A stretch of 64,000 nucleotides of DNA from Corynebacterium crudilactis (GTDB taxonomy: Bacteria > Actinomycetota > Actinomycetes > Mycobacteriales > Mycobacteriaceae): assembly GCF_001643015.1 (NCBI RefSeq), contig NZ_CP015622.1, forward strand, positions 385,358 to 449,357, written 5' to 3'. Of the stretch, positions 9,675 to 18,979 are shown piece by piece. Each line of letters opens with the position of its first letter. The stretch's first letter is position 1. A program made the translations under genes and the position numbers. The notes beneath the pieces are model-generated. The model had not been told where the DNA came from, searched no databases, and saw only the letters and a list, made by a program, of their open reading frames with translations.

Positions 9675-10808
9675 ATGTATGAACAAATTTACATGTCGAA
9701 GCCAGACGTTACTGAACTTGAAGAAAAAGCGGTTTTAAAAGCTATACGAAGTGGCTGGGTTGCTCCGACAGGGCCAGATTTGACTGCATTCGAAGAAGAA
9801 ATGGCCCAGCGGGTAGGGGTTAAGCATGCAGTAGCTTTAGGTTCTGGTACTGCTGGTCTCCATTTAGGTCTCCTATCGCTGGGGGTCGGACCAGATTCTG
9901 TAGTTGTCACGTCTACGATGACTTTTGCTGCTACTGCGAATGCGATTTCATATACAGGTGCTACTCCTTATTTTATTGACGCAGATCCCGTCTCAGGAAA
10001 TATGGATACGGATTTGCTCCTCGAGGCGTTGAATGAGCTTCGGGAACAAGGGATAAAAGTTTCGGCTGTTGTTCCCGTTGATTTGCTGGGGAAAGCAGTA
10101 GATTACACAACGATAGAGTCCATTTGTGCAGAGTTTGGAATTCCCTTACTGGCAGATGCTGCTGAATCGTTAGGTGCGTCTCACAAAGGTAAAAAGGCTG
10201 GCTCCTTCGGATCAGCTTCGGTTGTTTCGTTTAATGGAAATAAAATTATGACGACGTCAGGAGGGGGGATGTTACTGACTGATGATAAAGATATCGCAGA
10301 CCGCGTTAGGTATCTTTCTACTCAGGCTCGCCAGCCTGTTGTGCACTATGAACATATTGATATTGGCTACAACTATCGGTTGAGTAATATTCTTGCTGCT
10401 CTTGGACGGGCGCAGCTCACACGGCTCGATTCAATGATTACCAAGAGAAAACATTGGCGTGAACGCTATAGAGATTTGTTTGGCAAAATTCGTGGTGTCG
10501 AAATTTTTGGTGGAGAAGACAGCGAAGATAATTATTGGCTGACTTCAATTATAGTTAATTCTACAGTTGCAGGCTCGACAGCAAGTGAATTGCAAGACGC
10601 TCTCAAGCAAGAAAATATCGAATCTCGTCCACTATGGAAGCCAATGCATCTTCAACCCGTTTTCGAAGGACTTCAGGGAAAAATTAACGGAACATCGCAG
10701 TCTATGTTTGAAAATGGGCTTACTTTACCTAGTGGTTCTGGAATGACTGAGGATCAGTTTGAGCGAGTGTTGAAAGTAATCTCGAATCATTTTCAAACAG
10801 CAGCATAG
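9675..10808 (+). CDS. DegT/DnrJ/EryC1/StrS sugar aminotransferase
   Basis: 377-residue PLP enzyme for amination of keto sugars. I chose the ATG at 9675 because AAGGAGAG lies 8-9 bases upstream; an earlier ATG at 9651 lacks a site. Family marks are SGTAGLHLGLLSLGV (about 52), DAAESLGASHKGKKAG (about 165) and SFNGNKIMTTSGGGM with the PLP lysine near residue 190. The C-terminal half has GYNYRLSNILAALGRAQL, the usual dimer/PLP segment. It follows capD after a 175-bp gap. The likely substrate is the 4-keto-6-deoxy sugar made by CapD, giving a 4-amino sugar; that link is inference from position. Confidence 0.88.
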   Translation: MYEQIYMSKPDVTELEEKAVLKAIRSGWVAPTGPDLTAFEEEMAQRVGVKHAVALGSGTAGLHLGLLSLGVGPDSVVVTSTMTFAATANAISYTGATPYFIDADPVSGNMDTDLLLEALNELREQGIKVSAVVPVDLLGKAVDYTTIESICAEFGIPLLADAAESLGASHKGKKAGSFGSASVVSFNGNKIMTTSGGGMLLTDDKDIADRVRYLSTQARQPVVHYEHIDIGYNYRLSNILAALGRAQLTRLDSMITKRKHWRERYRDLFGKIRGVEIFGGEDSEDNYWLTSIIVNSTVAGSTASELQDALKQENIESRPLWKPMHLQPVFEGLQGKINGTSQSMFENGLTLPSGSGMTEDQFERVLKVISNHFQTAA

Positions 10809-10842
10809 ATGCCAGAATGCAATTCAATATTAGGGAATCATT

Positions 10843-11823
10843 ATGAGAAATATATTGCTTTTAAGCTCAGGTAGAAGAGTCGAGTTGATTCAAAGCTTCC
10901 AGCGTGCCTTTGCTAAGAAATCACCAAATTCAAAAGTTGTTGCTGCAGATGCTCAGCCTTTGGCTCCAGCATTATATTATGCAGATTCTTCAGTTGTACT
11001 ACCTAAAATCTCAGAAAGTGGATACAAAAAGGAACTAATAAAAGCCATTAAAGAACGCAATATTGATCTGGTTATTCCGACAATTGATCCCGAACTTCCT
11101 GTGCTTGCAGCAGCTAAGACTGAAATTGAAGAGGTCACTGATGCAAAAGTAATGATTGCAGATCCTTGGGTGATCAATATTTGTAATGATAAAGAGCTTA
11201 CGCATAGTCATGTAACCGAAAAGGGTCTCATCGCTCCTGATCTTTACGACACTGAATCTGAACTGGACGATTCAAACTTTCCTTTGATCTTGAAGCCAAA
11301 ATCAGGTAGTTCAAGTATTGGCGTTAATGTAGTGAATTCCAATGAGGAATTGCAGTTCCTTCTTCCGCGAACTAATGATCCAATGATTCAAGAATTGATT
11401 TCGGGTGAAGAATATACCGCAGATTGTTTCTGTGATTTTGATGGCAAAGTGATTAGTATTGTTCCGCGGCTTAGGATTGCAACTCGCGGTGGAGAGATTC
11501 TAAAAGGGAAAATTGTCAAAGATATGGAAATAATCAATTCAGTTCGATCTTTGCTAGAGACTTTACCTATGCCTGGGCACAGCACTGTTCAGTGTTTCAA
11601 GACAGAACGAGGTATTGAGTTTATTGAGGTGAACCCACGGTTTGGTGGAGGAGCTCCAATGAGTATTGCAGCTGGAGCGAACAGCTGCGAGCGACTCATT
11701 GATTTACTTGCAGGTAAGACTCTAGATTATGACGAAGGCTACGAAGATGGACTGTTGTTTTTACGTTTTGATCAGTCTATAGTTTTGCGTGAAGAACAGT
11801 TGAAAACTGGGCTGAAAAATTGA
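10843..11823 (+). CDS. ATP-grasp ligase-like protein
   Basis: 326 residues with the ATP-grasp plan of carbamoyl-phosphate synthase large chain/PylC-type proteins. The N-terminal fold starts MRNILLLSSGRRVELIQSF. A preATP-grasp region carries VIPTIDPELPVLA. The ATP-binding segment is FPLILKPKSGSSSIGVNVV (about 149-167) with MIQELISGEEYTADCF. The metal-binding end is IEFIEVNPRFGGGAPMSIAAGAN. Such enzymes ligate a carboxylate to an amine, often adding an amino acid to a sugar or peptide. The neighbouring aminotransferase suggests acylation of an amino sugar. The real substrate is unknown. It overlaps the next gene by 4 bp. Confidence 0.85.
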   Translation: MRNILLLSSGRRVELIQSFQRAFAKKSPNSKVVAADAQPLAPALYYADSSVVLPKISESGYKKELIKAIKERNIDLVIPTIDPELPVLAAAKTEIEEVTDAKVMIADPWVINICNDKELTHSHVTEKGLIAPDLYDTESELDDSNFPLILKPKSGSSSIGVNVVNSNEELQFLLPRTNDPMIQELISGEEYTADCFCDFDGKVISIVPRLRIATRGGEILKGKIVKDMEIINSVRSLLETLPMPGHSTVQCFKTERGIEFIEVNPRFGGGAPMSIAAGANSCERLIDLLAGKTLDYDEGYEDGLLFLRFDQSIVLREEQLKTGLKN

Positions 11824-12509
11824 TTAAAGCCGTAGTTTTCGATCTTGATGACACCTTGATTTCCGAGTCGGAATATCAGCGAAGCGCAAATAATGCAGTT
11901 TTCGGTCATCTTTCAGATTTGACCGGATTTCCAATTTCGGTAGTTAGGGATCATTCGGCGAGAGCATCACTTGGACCACGAACTGAGTATTTTCAAAATT
12001 TGCTGCCGATGCTCGGACTTGAGGTCAATCAGGACTCAGTTAGCTCTTTGATTTCTTTTCATCGAGAACACACTCCAGAATTAAACTGGTATCCAGATGT
12101 TCTAGAAGTTGTTAGTTGTCTCAAGAATGAAGGCGCAAAACTTGGGATCATCACTGATGGTTATTCGGTTGTACAACATCAAAAATTGAAAGCAGTGCAA
12201 GCTGAAAAATTTTTCGATGTGGTGATGGTATCTGATGATCTTGGTAGGGAATTCTGGAAACCACACCCTCGTGTTTTTAATGAAACTGCTTTGAAACTCG
12301 GGATTCTTCCCCACGAAATGTTGTATGTAGGAGATAATCCCGCGAAGGACTTTTACATTTCGAAGACTCTAGGAGTGATAACTGCCCGGGTAATTAGAAA
12401 TGATTCTATAAAGGCAGATCTAGAATATTTTGAAGATGTCAAGGAGAATTTTCCGTTAAAAAATTTTCAGTCTGTAGTTGAATTATTTAGGAATCTAAAG
12501 TTAAATTAG
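11820..12509 (+). CDS. HAD-superfamily hydrolase
   Basis: 229 residues, starting at a TTG that overlaps the previous stop (coupled translation). HAD motif I is FDLDDTLI (residues 7-14, nucleophile and acid Asp). Motif II is IITDGY near 115. Motif III/IV is FWKPHPRVF...YVGDNPAKDF near 140-180. A helical cap follows motif I, as in phosphoglycolate/beta-phosphoglucomutase-like members. It probably removes phosphate from a small metabolite, perhaps a sugar phosphate of the same pathway. The substrate cannot be read from sequence. Together with DegT and ATP-grasp it makes a three-gene sugar-tailoring cassette. Confidence 0.85.
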   Translation: MIKAVVFDLDDTLISESEYQRSANNAVFGHLSDLTGFPISVVRDHSARASLGPRTEYFQNLLPMLGLEVNQDSVSSLISFHREHTPELNWYPDVLEVVSCLKNEGAKLGIITDGYSVVQHQKLKAVQAEKFFDVVMVSDDLGREFWKPHPRVFNETALKLGILPHEMLYVGDNPAKDFYISKTLGVITARVIRNDSIKADLEYFEDVKENFPLKNFQSVVELFRNLKLN

Positions 12510-12734
12510 TGTTTTTATCTGAATAATGTGCGAATTAATATGCTTTTGGTTTTAATCAGTATTCTGAAGACTCGTCTTCATTCGCCTCAATCGGCTTGAT
12601 ATCAAACTATTGAGAAATTTCCTGGTTTTTATTTCACACTGTTTAAGGTGTTTCTAGCCGGATCCGATTTTTCGATAAACACTATAAGAGCTTTTTAAAT
12701 AGAAACCTTCAATCGAACGAAAGGATATTTGGAA

Positions 12735-13340
12735 ATGGTAGCGAGGAACAGAGTTTATGATTTTGGTAAGCGATTGATCGACATATTTGTTAGTTCGATT
12801 GCCTTCGTTATAACTGCACCTTTACAAGCGTTAATTTTTCTAATCGTAAGATTCACGCTTGGTCGTCCAGTCTTTTTCAGACAACGGCGACCGGGGAAAA
12901 ACGGAGTGATCTTTGAGATGATAAAGTTTCGAACAATGCGCGAAGCTACGAATAATTTAACAACTGATGCTGAACGATTAACAAAAATTGGCAAAATACT
13001 TCGTGCGTCTAGCTTAGACGAGCTACCGACATTGTGGAATGTTTTAAAAGGGGATATGAGCTTGGTAGGGCCAAGACCTTTGCTTGAAAGTTATCTTGAA
13101 AAGTATTCTGATGAGCAAGCTAGGCGGCATGAAGTTAAACCTGGCGTTACCGGGCTAGCGCAAGTTAGGGGGAGGAATTCGATTACCTGGGATGAGCGTC
13201 TTGTTCTTGATGTTGAGTATGTTGATCGGCGTAGTTTGAAGCTTGATTTCAAAATTCTCATTGAGACTATCAAAGTGATCATAAAAAAAGACGGCATAAC
13301 TCATCAAGATCATGCGACTATGCCACTATTCAAGGAATAA
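12735..13340 (+). CDS. Initiating sugar-1-phosphate transferase (polyprenyl phosphate)
   Basis: 201 residues, the short WbaP/PglC-type polyprenyl-phosphate sugar-1-phosphate transferase without the extra membrane domain. One reentrant/membrane helix lies at about 17-40. The family motifs follow: KFRTMR, LRASSLDELPTLWNVLKGDMSLVGPRPL (about 92-118) and KPGVTGLAQVRGR. I chose the ATG at 12735 (AAAGGA 8 bases upstream) over a TTG at 12729. It loads the first sugar phosphate onto undecaprenyl phosphate and so starts repeat-unit assembly. It is the last intact plus-strand gene before the IS region. The 225-bp gap upstream is AT-rich and may hold its own promoter. Confidence 0.9.
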   Translation: MVARNRVYDFGKRLIDIFVSSIAFVITAPLQALIFLIVRFTLGRPVFFRQRRPGKNGVIFEMIKFRTMREATNNLTTDAERLTKIGKILRASSLDELPTLWNVLKGDMSLVGPRPLLESYLEKYSDEQARRHEVKPGVTGLAQVRGRNSITWDERLVLDVEYVDRRSLKLDFKILIETIKVIIKKDGITHQDHATMPLFKE

Positions 13341-14058
13341 AATTGATTACTTGTCCGTAAAATGCAGGTGCCTTTTCATTTTGCCTACCAGGTACAAATA
13401 TGAATCGCAGGAATTCCAGGTGTGGATATCTCGCATGTGCGGTGTTTGAAGCTCAAGCTTCTGATGTGCTCAAACGTGCTTCCTGATTGTTCCGAACGTG
13501 CATTTTGTAGCGCAGTGGTGAGTAACTCGTAGCACGAAAGTGAGAAAAGTGTAGCACCCCGGCATAATCCGATACAGGATTCCTGGTATCACCCAACAAC
13601 CCGATTGGGTGACAACCAGAAAGGCAACCACCGTGATCAAATACCGGTTGGTTATGTAGCAACTCCTAAAGGGCTGCTCATATCGTGACATACACGGCCG
13701 ATACACAGTGTCCCACTCCACGACCGCCAAGGCAGGAAAAGCCCTTGCCGATAACAACATCACCACTATCGACTAGTTCAACGGCTGCAGTGGCGATGAC
13801 CTTGTGTCCCTTATCAGTGATCGCCGGACCGTTATCGCTGACGACTTCGTCGCTATTGATATCGAAGCAGTGCCGATTATGGTGGTTTGGTACCGGGATT
13901 CCGGAAAGTTGGTACCGCATTCTGATCACATTCTGTTGTGTGCCAGAGGGTTGTGCACACTCAGTGTCATGACCTTGTGCATGCATAGTGTCATGACCTT
14001 GTGCACACCCCAGACCTACACCACAGGCATAGTCCTAGGCTGCTCACAATTGAGATCA
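13341..14058. other. Gene-free region with decayed sequence before IS copy 1
   Basis: No convincing gene. Several overlapping open frames have odd composition and no ribosome-binding sites. A hairpin TCACCCAA/TTGGGTGA lies at 13589-13612 without a T tract. A 19-bp direct repeat with unit AGTGTCATGACCTTGTGCA occurs at 13963-13981 and 13987-14005. The GC content rises compared with the sugar transferase, so this is probably old mobile-element debris rather than the end of the operon. Confidence 0.4.
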
Positions 14059-15356
14059 TGCGCTCGTTAAGTTTTTGAGACAGCTTGATTGATTTTTCTT
14101 CTTACGCTGCTGCTAATCCATACTGCTGCTGATATGCGGTTAAAGCACTAGCCGGTGAGAGCCCCTGGTTATTGCTATGCGGGCGGCGCCGGTTGTGACC
14201 TGCCCCTCGATGTACTCCATCACCGCGGTTCGGGCCGACAGGTGATTCTTAAAGTCGTAGTGGTGATACATTTCGGTCTTCAAATGTGAGAAAAAAATTC
14301 TCCGCGACTTCCGTTATCCCAACACACCCCGGTCAATCTCATGGATTGGGTGATCTTGTTGCCGGCGCACCATGTCTGGAACTGCTCGGAGGTGTATTGC
14401 GATCCTCTATCGGAGTGAAAAATTGCGCCTTCAGGATGAAGACGCCCATGATTACGTGCCATGGCCAGCGCGTTGATCACCAACGGTGTGCGCATAGTGG
14501 AATCCATAGACCACCCCACCACCATCCGCGTAGCCAAATCGATCACGGTAGCCAAGTACAGCCACCCGGAACCCGTCTTTAAGTGCGTAATGTCACCAAC
14601 GAGCCTGGTTCCAGGCACGGTAGCGGTAAAGTCTCGTTTCCCGTGGCTATCGAGCATATGATTTTTAATATGCTCGGTCCGGGCAGAAGGGTCACTGACC
14701 GTGGTGTTCTGCCAGGCCCGCATTCGTCTGGCACGCACTCCTCATTCGTTCATAATTGATCCCACAGTCCCAGTAGAAACTGTGACACCACGCTGGTTGA
14801 GCAACGTGGTCAGCTGATCCCTACCCGCCATCTGGTTGCTTTTTCAAACTCCTGGGCAACCTCAGCCCTGAGTTCTGAATGCCTTATGGCTGTCGGAGTC
14901 AGACCCGCAGGCTTGGCCCACCGGTAATACGACGCTCTGGACACGCCCAACTTTCTGCACATCCATGTAATGGGAAACGACGCCTTCTCTTGCTCGATGA
15001 ACGCTGAGAGATCCTCTACAGGTGCTTCGGCTTCCAAAGAAGGCGCTGGCTTTTCCCAAAAACTCGTTTTCCCGTTTCAACGCGGCGTTCTCAGCCTGCA
15101 GGGCCTTGTATTTCGCCCATTCGACTGGGCCTGGTTCATCCACACCGGCGTCTGGATGCTCGGACCTCCAGGTTCTTACCCACGCACCCAATGTTGCTTC
15201 TTGGATGCCTGACTCGGTGGCTGCATCTTTGATGTAGTGCCCGCATGACACGACGAGTTGCACAGCTCCTGCTTTGAATTCTTCGGTGAAGATGACGTGC
15301 GATTCGACATGGAACTAATTCTCCTAGACCCTGTCTCAAATCACCATACGGGCGCA
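14059..15356 (-). mobile_element. IS3-type element, copy 1 (1298 bp)
   Basis: The borders are set by comparison with the copy at 17614-18911, which matches wherever I compared the two. The ends are imperfect inverted repeats: left TGCGCTCGTTAAG...TTTTTGAGACAG, right (reverse complement) TGCGCCCGTATGG...ATTTGAGACAG. The transposase reads on the minus strand and is broken. No target duplication is visible (TCA before, ACC after), which fits a rearranged or old insertion. Confidence 0.85.
14102..15313 (-). pseudogene. IS3-type OrfA/OrfB transposase with several lesions
   Basis: OrfA is recognisable as FTEEFKAGAVQL...GIQEATLGAWVRTW followed by a Leu/Asn-rich helix (KYKALQAENAALKREN). OrfB has ITWMCRKLGVSRASYYRWAK, then the rve core with GDITHLKTGSGWLYLATVIDL and HSDRGSQYTS. 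At least three lesions break OrfB. One base is missing in the A tract at 14840-14844. An in-frame TGA lies at 14742-14744, just before RARRMRAWQ. The frame shifts again at the A7 run (14291-14297), after which the true C-terminus (RRRPHSNNQGLSPASAL) is found in another frame. The OrfA frame also has no good start codon. This protein cannot be a working transposase unless several frameshifts are suppressed. Confidence 0.85.
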
Positions 15357-15357
15357 A

Positions 15358-15664
15358 CCTAGTGGGATCGGGCGTGTACAAGGATATGACATTGTGTGTG
15401 CACAACGTGCTGACACTTTACATTCTGATCACGTGGTACCGGCAGAAACCCCACAACGACAGGCCCTACCGGCACCCGTTTGGCAATCAACTAGTCAGTT
15501 TCCACCACAGCTAACCGCTTCCGTTTCACGATTGTTACCAAGCCGCTTCAAAAAGCACGTTCCTCACAATCAGACCAAAATGACCTAAGTTCGGCTGGAG
15601 TCTAAAGCCATTAAAAATGGTAGGAAATACTCTAGTCCATCTTCTTAGCACAGGAGAGAATAAC
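15358..15664. other. Short non-coding stretch between IS copy 1 and the GT2 gene
   Basis: About 300 bp with no gene I can support. A small open frame at 15394-15588 has no ribosome-binding site. It is probably the continuation of the debris on the other side of IS copy 1. No terminator is obvious for the GT2 gene, whose stop codon lies at 15665. Confidence 0.4.
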
Positions 15665-16486
15665 TTACTTTTTTAACCCGGCACTGAGCTTTCGGAAAGG
15701 AATCTTAATAAATCGAAGTACACTTTTTGCGATGGAAAGGGAAGCGGCGAAAAGTAATTGTTGTAAACTAATAACATTCTTTGAATAAAGGCTTTTAAAG
15801 GTGGCTAGCTCCCCAAGTGCCATAGCAAACATATTTGAAGAAAGTCCTGTCCCACTGAAAGGTTTCTTGAAGAGGACTGCGGTTGGAGCGTCGAGCCGAA
15901 CGGCAAGATGATCACTTGCAACAATTTGAAGCCAGAGTTGGAAATCTTCCGAATAACGCCTGCCTGTAGGAAAGCGAAAAACCAATTCAGATTTCACCAT
16001 AACTGTGGGCGTTGCAAATCGGTTGCGCACAAGAAGTTTGTTTATGGAAATTGGAGATGAAGAACTATTTGATAATTCAGTTTCCATAAAATCTTGACTA
16101 TTATCTTCAATGACTTTCACGGAGGAGCCCACGAGAGCTAGCTCATCCCCATATTCATTAACTGCATTTAATTGTAATTCAGTTTTTTGAGGGTGCCATG
16201 CATCGTCTGAATCCAAAAAGGCGATCCACGTTCCAGACGCCTGACTCCATCCGAAATTTCTCGCGCTAGCAGGGCCCTCATTTGTATTGAGACGATAGAC
16301 TTTTACTCCACTATAATCAGAAACGAGATCTTTGAGGCGCTCGAAACTTTCAATGTCCGAACAATCATCAACAATAATAATCTCCGAGACTCGAACTGTT
16401 TGGTTCCTAACAGAACTAACAGCACGCAATATTGTGGCTTCAGAATTATAATATGGAATCACTACACTAATTGAATCCTTCGTCAT
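15665..16486 (-). CDS. Family 2 glycosyltransferase
   Basis: 273 residues of GT-A fold. The N-terminus SISVVIPYYNSEATILRAVSSVRNQT is the nucleotide-sugar binding strand. IIIVDDCSD near residue 40 and FLDSDDAWHP near 95 (the DxD metal site) are diagnostic. The C-terminal part is basic and amphipathic (IAKSVLRFIKIPFRKLSAGLKK), suiting peripheral membrane attachment. It would add one sugar to the lipid-linked repeat unit. It is the only non-IS gene between the two identical IS copies and runs against the main operon, so it may have been inverted or isolated by IS activity. ATG at 16486, with AAAGGA upstream. Confidence 0.88.
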   Translation of the reverse strand: MTKDSISVVIPYYNSEATILRAVSSVRNQTVRVSEIIIVDDCSDIESFERLKDLVSDYSGVKVYRLNTNEGPASARNFGWSQASGTWIAFLDSDDAWHPQKTELQLNAVNEYGDELALVGSSVKVIEDNSQDFMETELSNSSSSPISINKLLVRNRFATPTVMVKSELVFRFPTGRRYSEDFQLWLQIVASDHLAVRLDAPTAVLFKKPFSGTGLSSNMFAMALGELATFKSLYSKNVISLQQLLFAASLSIAKSVLRFIKIPFRKLSAGLKK

Positions 16487-16647
16487 GATGTAATCCTTTA
16501 TTTTGTGTTTGAATTTCAGAGCCCAAATCCTTTTATATAATCCTACTGAAAAGCACTATATGTTGTTAGATGTCACATTGGCTAAGTGTTAAAAGATTGA
16601 TTCCACCGCTCGGTCAGTTTAAAGAAGCAAAATCTTTTGAGATTCAA

Positions 16648-17553
16648 GGACCTGACCCCTGTTTGGTAGATACCTAATATCCCAACATTCTGGGACAGAA
16701 AGGTAACCTACCGATCATGCCCACCAAGACTTACCCCGAGGAGTTCAAACGCGACGGAAGTTGCTTTGTACGAGAACTGAAGATGGGGCCTTAATCCAAC
16801 AGATCGCCAACGATCTCGGCATCAACCGAGTGACCCTGAAAAACTCTGATCAATAAATACGGTGCGCACGCCTCGACCAACACCAAACAAGCAACAGCCA
16901 TGTCTGAAGCTGAACAAATCCGACAGCTGAAGAAGGGAAACGCGCTACTGTGTGAAGAGCGAGACATCTTGCGTAAGGCTGCTAAATATTTCCCGGCAAG
17001 AGACAAGACTTATGAACCGCTTCCGGTTTGTTGATGACGTGCGAAAAACCTATCCGGTTAACCGGTTATGCGAAGTGTTGAAGATCAACCGCTCGTCCTA
17101 TTACAAATGGAAAAAGACTGCCCCGACCAGGAACAACCGCCTGCTCAGCGACGCAGTCCTAGGAGCTAAGATCAAATCCATCTTCACAAAAGAACGCGGA
17201 TGGTACGGTGCGAAACGCATCACTGCCGAGCTAAATGACGGGCCGGATACAACAACCCGGGTTAACCACAAGCGAGTCGCTCGAGTGATGTCGTCGATGA
17301 AGCTTGATGGTTTCACGAAGAAACGCAAGGTCATCACCACAATCCCAGCAGCAATAAAGCCGGTGTTTCCAGACTTGGTGAAACGTCATTTCAACGCTTT
17401 GGCTGCTAATGAAGTCTACGTCGGTGATATTACTTATCTGCCGATTGCTGATGGGTCGAATATGTACCTAGCCACGGTCATTGATTGCTATTCCCGCAGG
17501 TTGGTGGGTTTTGCCATCGCGGATCATATGCGTACGTCATTGGTTCAGGATGC
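16648..17553 (+). pseudogene. Decayed, truncated IS3-type element related to 18980-20288
   Basis: The left end GGACCTGACCCCTGTTTGGT at 16648 matches the end of the intact element at 18980. OrfA starts at MPTKTYPEEFKRD but is frameshifted several times. OrfB is open from about 17012 (FRFVDDVRKTYPVNRLCEVLKINRSSYYKWK ... YVGDITYLPIADGSNMYLATVIDCY). It stops where similarity ends at about 17553, just after SLVQDA, losing the second D and the E of the DDE triad. Protein similarity to the intact element is high but not identical, so this is an older relative. Confidence 0.85.
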
Positions 17554-17613
17554 TTGGGTGTGATGATTCTTGTTGACAGGGAAACCCGTATACGACAAGG
17601 ATTAAGAATATGC
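17554..17613 (+). mobile_element. Left fragment of a third IS3-type element (split by IS copy 2)
   Basis: This 60-bp piece joins to 18912-18979 once IS copy 2 and one ATGC duplication are removed. The join creates a start codon followed by MPKAYPPQFKQQCVDAV, a typical IS3 OrfA N-terminus. It begins where similarity to the neighbouring element stops, so the third element may have inserted into the relative at 16648-17553. Only about 130 bp of it survive. Confidence 0.6.
17610..17613. repeat. Left ATGC target duplication of IS copy 2
   Basis: ATGC directly precedes the element, and ATGC follows it at 18912-18915. Four bases is within the range made by IS3 elements. The duplicated bases include the OrfA start codon of the split element. 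Confidence 0.65.
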
Positions 17614-18911
17614 TGCGCTCGTTAAGTTTTTGAGACAGCTTGATTGATTTTTCTTCTTACGCTGCTGCTAATCCATACTGCTGCTGATATGCGGTTAAAG
17701 CACTAGCCGGTGAGAGCCCCTGGTTATTGCTATGCGGGCGGCGCCGGTTGTGACCTGCCCCTCGATGTACTCCATCACCGCGGTTCGGGCCGACAGGTGA
17801 TTCTTAAAGTCGTAGTGGTGATACATTTCGGTCTTCAAATGTGAGAAAAAAATTCTCCGCGACTTCCGTTATCCCAACACACCCCGGTCAATCTCATGGA
17901 TTGGGTGATCTTGTTGCCGGCGCACCATGTCTGGAACTGCTCGGAGGTGTATTGCGATCCTCTATCGGAGTGAAAAATTGCGCCTTCAGGATGAAGACGC
18001 CCATGATTACGTGCCATGGCCAGCGCGTTGATCACCAACGGTGTGCGCATAGTGGAATCCATAGACCACCCCACCACCATCCGCGTAGCCAAATCGATCA
18101 CGGTAGCCAAGTACAGCCACCCGGAACCCGTCTTTAAGTGCGTAATGTCACCAACGAGCCTGGTTCCAGGCACGGTAGCGGTAAAGTCTCGTTTCCCGTG
18201 GCTATCGAGCATATGATTTTTAATATGCTCGGTCCGGGCAGAAGGGTCACTGACCGTGGTGTTCTGCCAGGCCCGCATTCGTCTGGCACGCACTCCTCAT
18301 TCGTTCATAATTGATCCCACAGTCCCAGTAGAAACTGTGACACCACGCTGGTTGAGCAACGTGGTCAGCTGATCCCTACCCGCCATCTGGTTGCTTTTTC
18401 AAACTCCTGGGCAACCTCAGCCCTGAGTTCTGAATGCCTTATGGCTGTCGGAGTCAGACCCGCAGGCTTGGCCCACCGGTAATACGACGCTCTGGACACG
18501 CCCAACTTTCTGCACATCCATGTAATGGGAAACGACGCCTTCTCTTGCTCGATGAACGCTGAGAGATCCTCTACAGGTGCTTCGGCTTCCAAAGAAGGCG
18601 CTGGCTTTTCCCAAAAACTCGTTTTCCCGTTTCAACGCGGCGTTCTCAGCCTGCAGGGCCTTGTATTTCGCCCATTCGACTGGGCCTGGTTCATCCACAC
18701 CGGCGTCTGGATGCTCGGACCTCCAGGTTCTTACCCACGCACCCAATGTTGCTTCTTGGATGCCTGACTCGGTGGCTGCATCTTTGATGTAGTGCCCGCA
18801 TGACACGACGAGTTGCACAGCTCCTGCTTTGAATTCTTCGGTGAAGATGACGTGCGATTCGACATGGAACTAATTCTCCTAGACCCTGTCTCAAATCACC
18901 ATACGGGCGCA
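17614..18911 (-). mobile_element. IS3-type element, copy 2 (1298 bp)
   Basis: Same sequence and orientation as 14059-15356, offset by 3555 bp, with the same inverted ends. Unlike copy 1 it has a 4-bp target duplication (ATGC on both sides), so this copy arrived by true transposition. It sits at the start codon of another OrfA (MPKAYPPQFKQQ). Confidence 0.87.
17657..18868 (-). pseudogene. IS3-type OrfA/OrfB transposase with the same lesions as copy 1
   Basis: All open pieces have the same length and protein sequence as in copy 1: the OrfA piece 18417-18818, the OrfB start 18365-18592 and the OrfB core 17835-18293. The A-tract frameshift, the in-frame TGA and the A7 frameshift are all shared. 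Because this copy has a clean target duplication, it must have been moved either by a transposase supplied from elsewhere or before decay, followed by gene conversion. Confidence 0.85.
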
Positions 18912-18979
18912 ATGCCAAAAGCCTATCCGCCACAGTTCAAGCAGCAATGCGTTGATGCGGTACTAGTGCTGGGAAAGAC
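18912..18979 (+). mobile_element. Right fragment of the split third IS3-type element
   Basis: Begins with ATGCCAAAAGCC, the OrfA start, giving MPKAYPPQFKQQCVDAVLVLGKT. It is then cut by the left end of the element at 18980. Nothing else of this element is seen in the window. Confidence 0.6.

Noticed and set aside
13963..14005. Two 19-bp direct repeats as a possible CRISPR-like array
   Set aside because: Only two units with a 5-bp gap, no further units and no cas genes.
13685..14070. Overlapping open frames before IS copy 1 as possible genes
   Set aside because: No ribosome-binding sites, low-complexity Thr/Ser/Pro composition, and position inside mobile-element debris.
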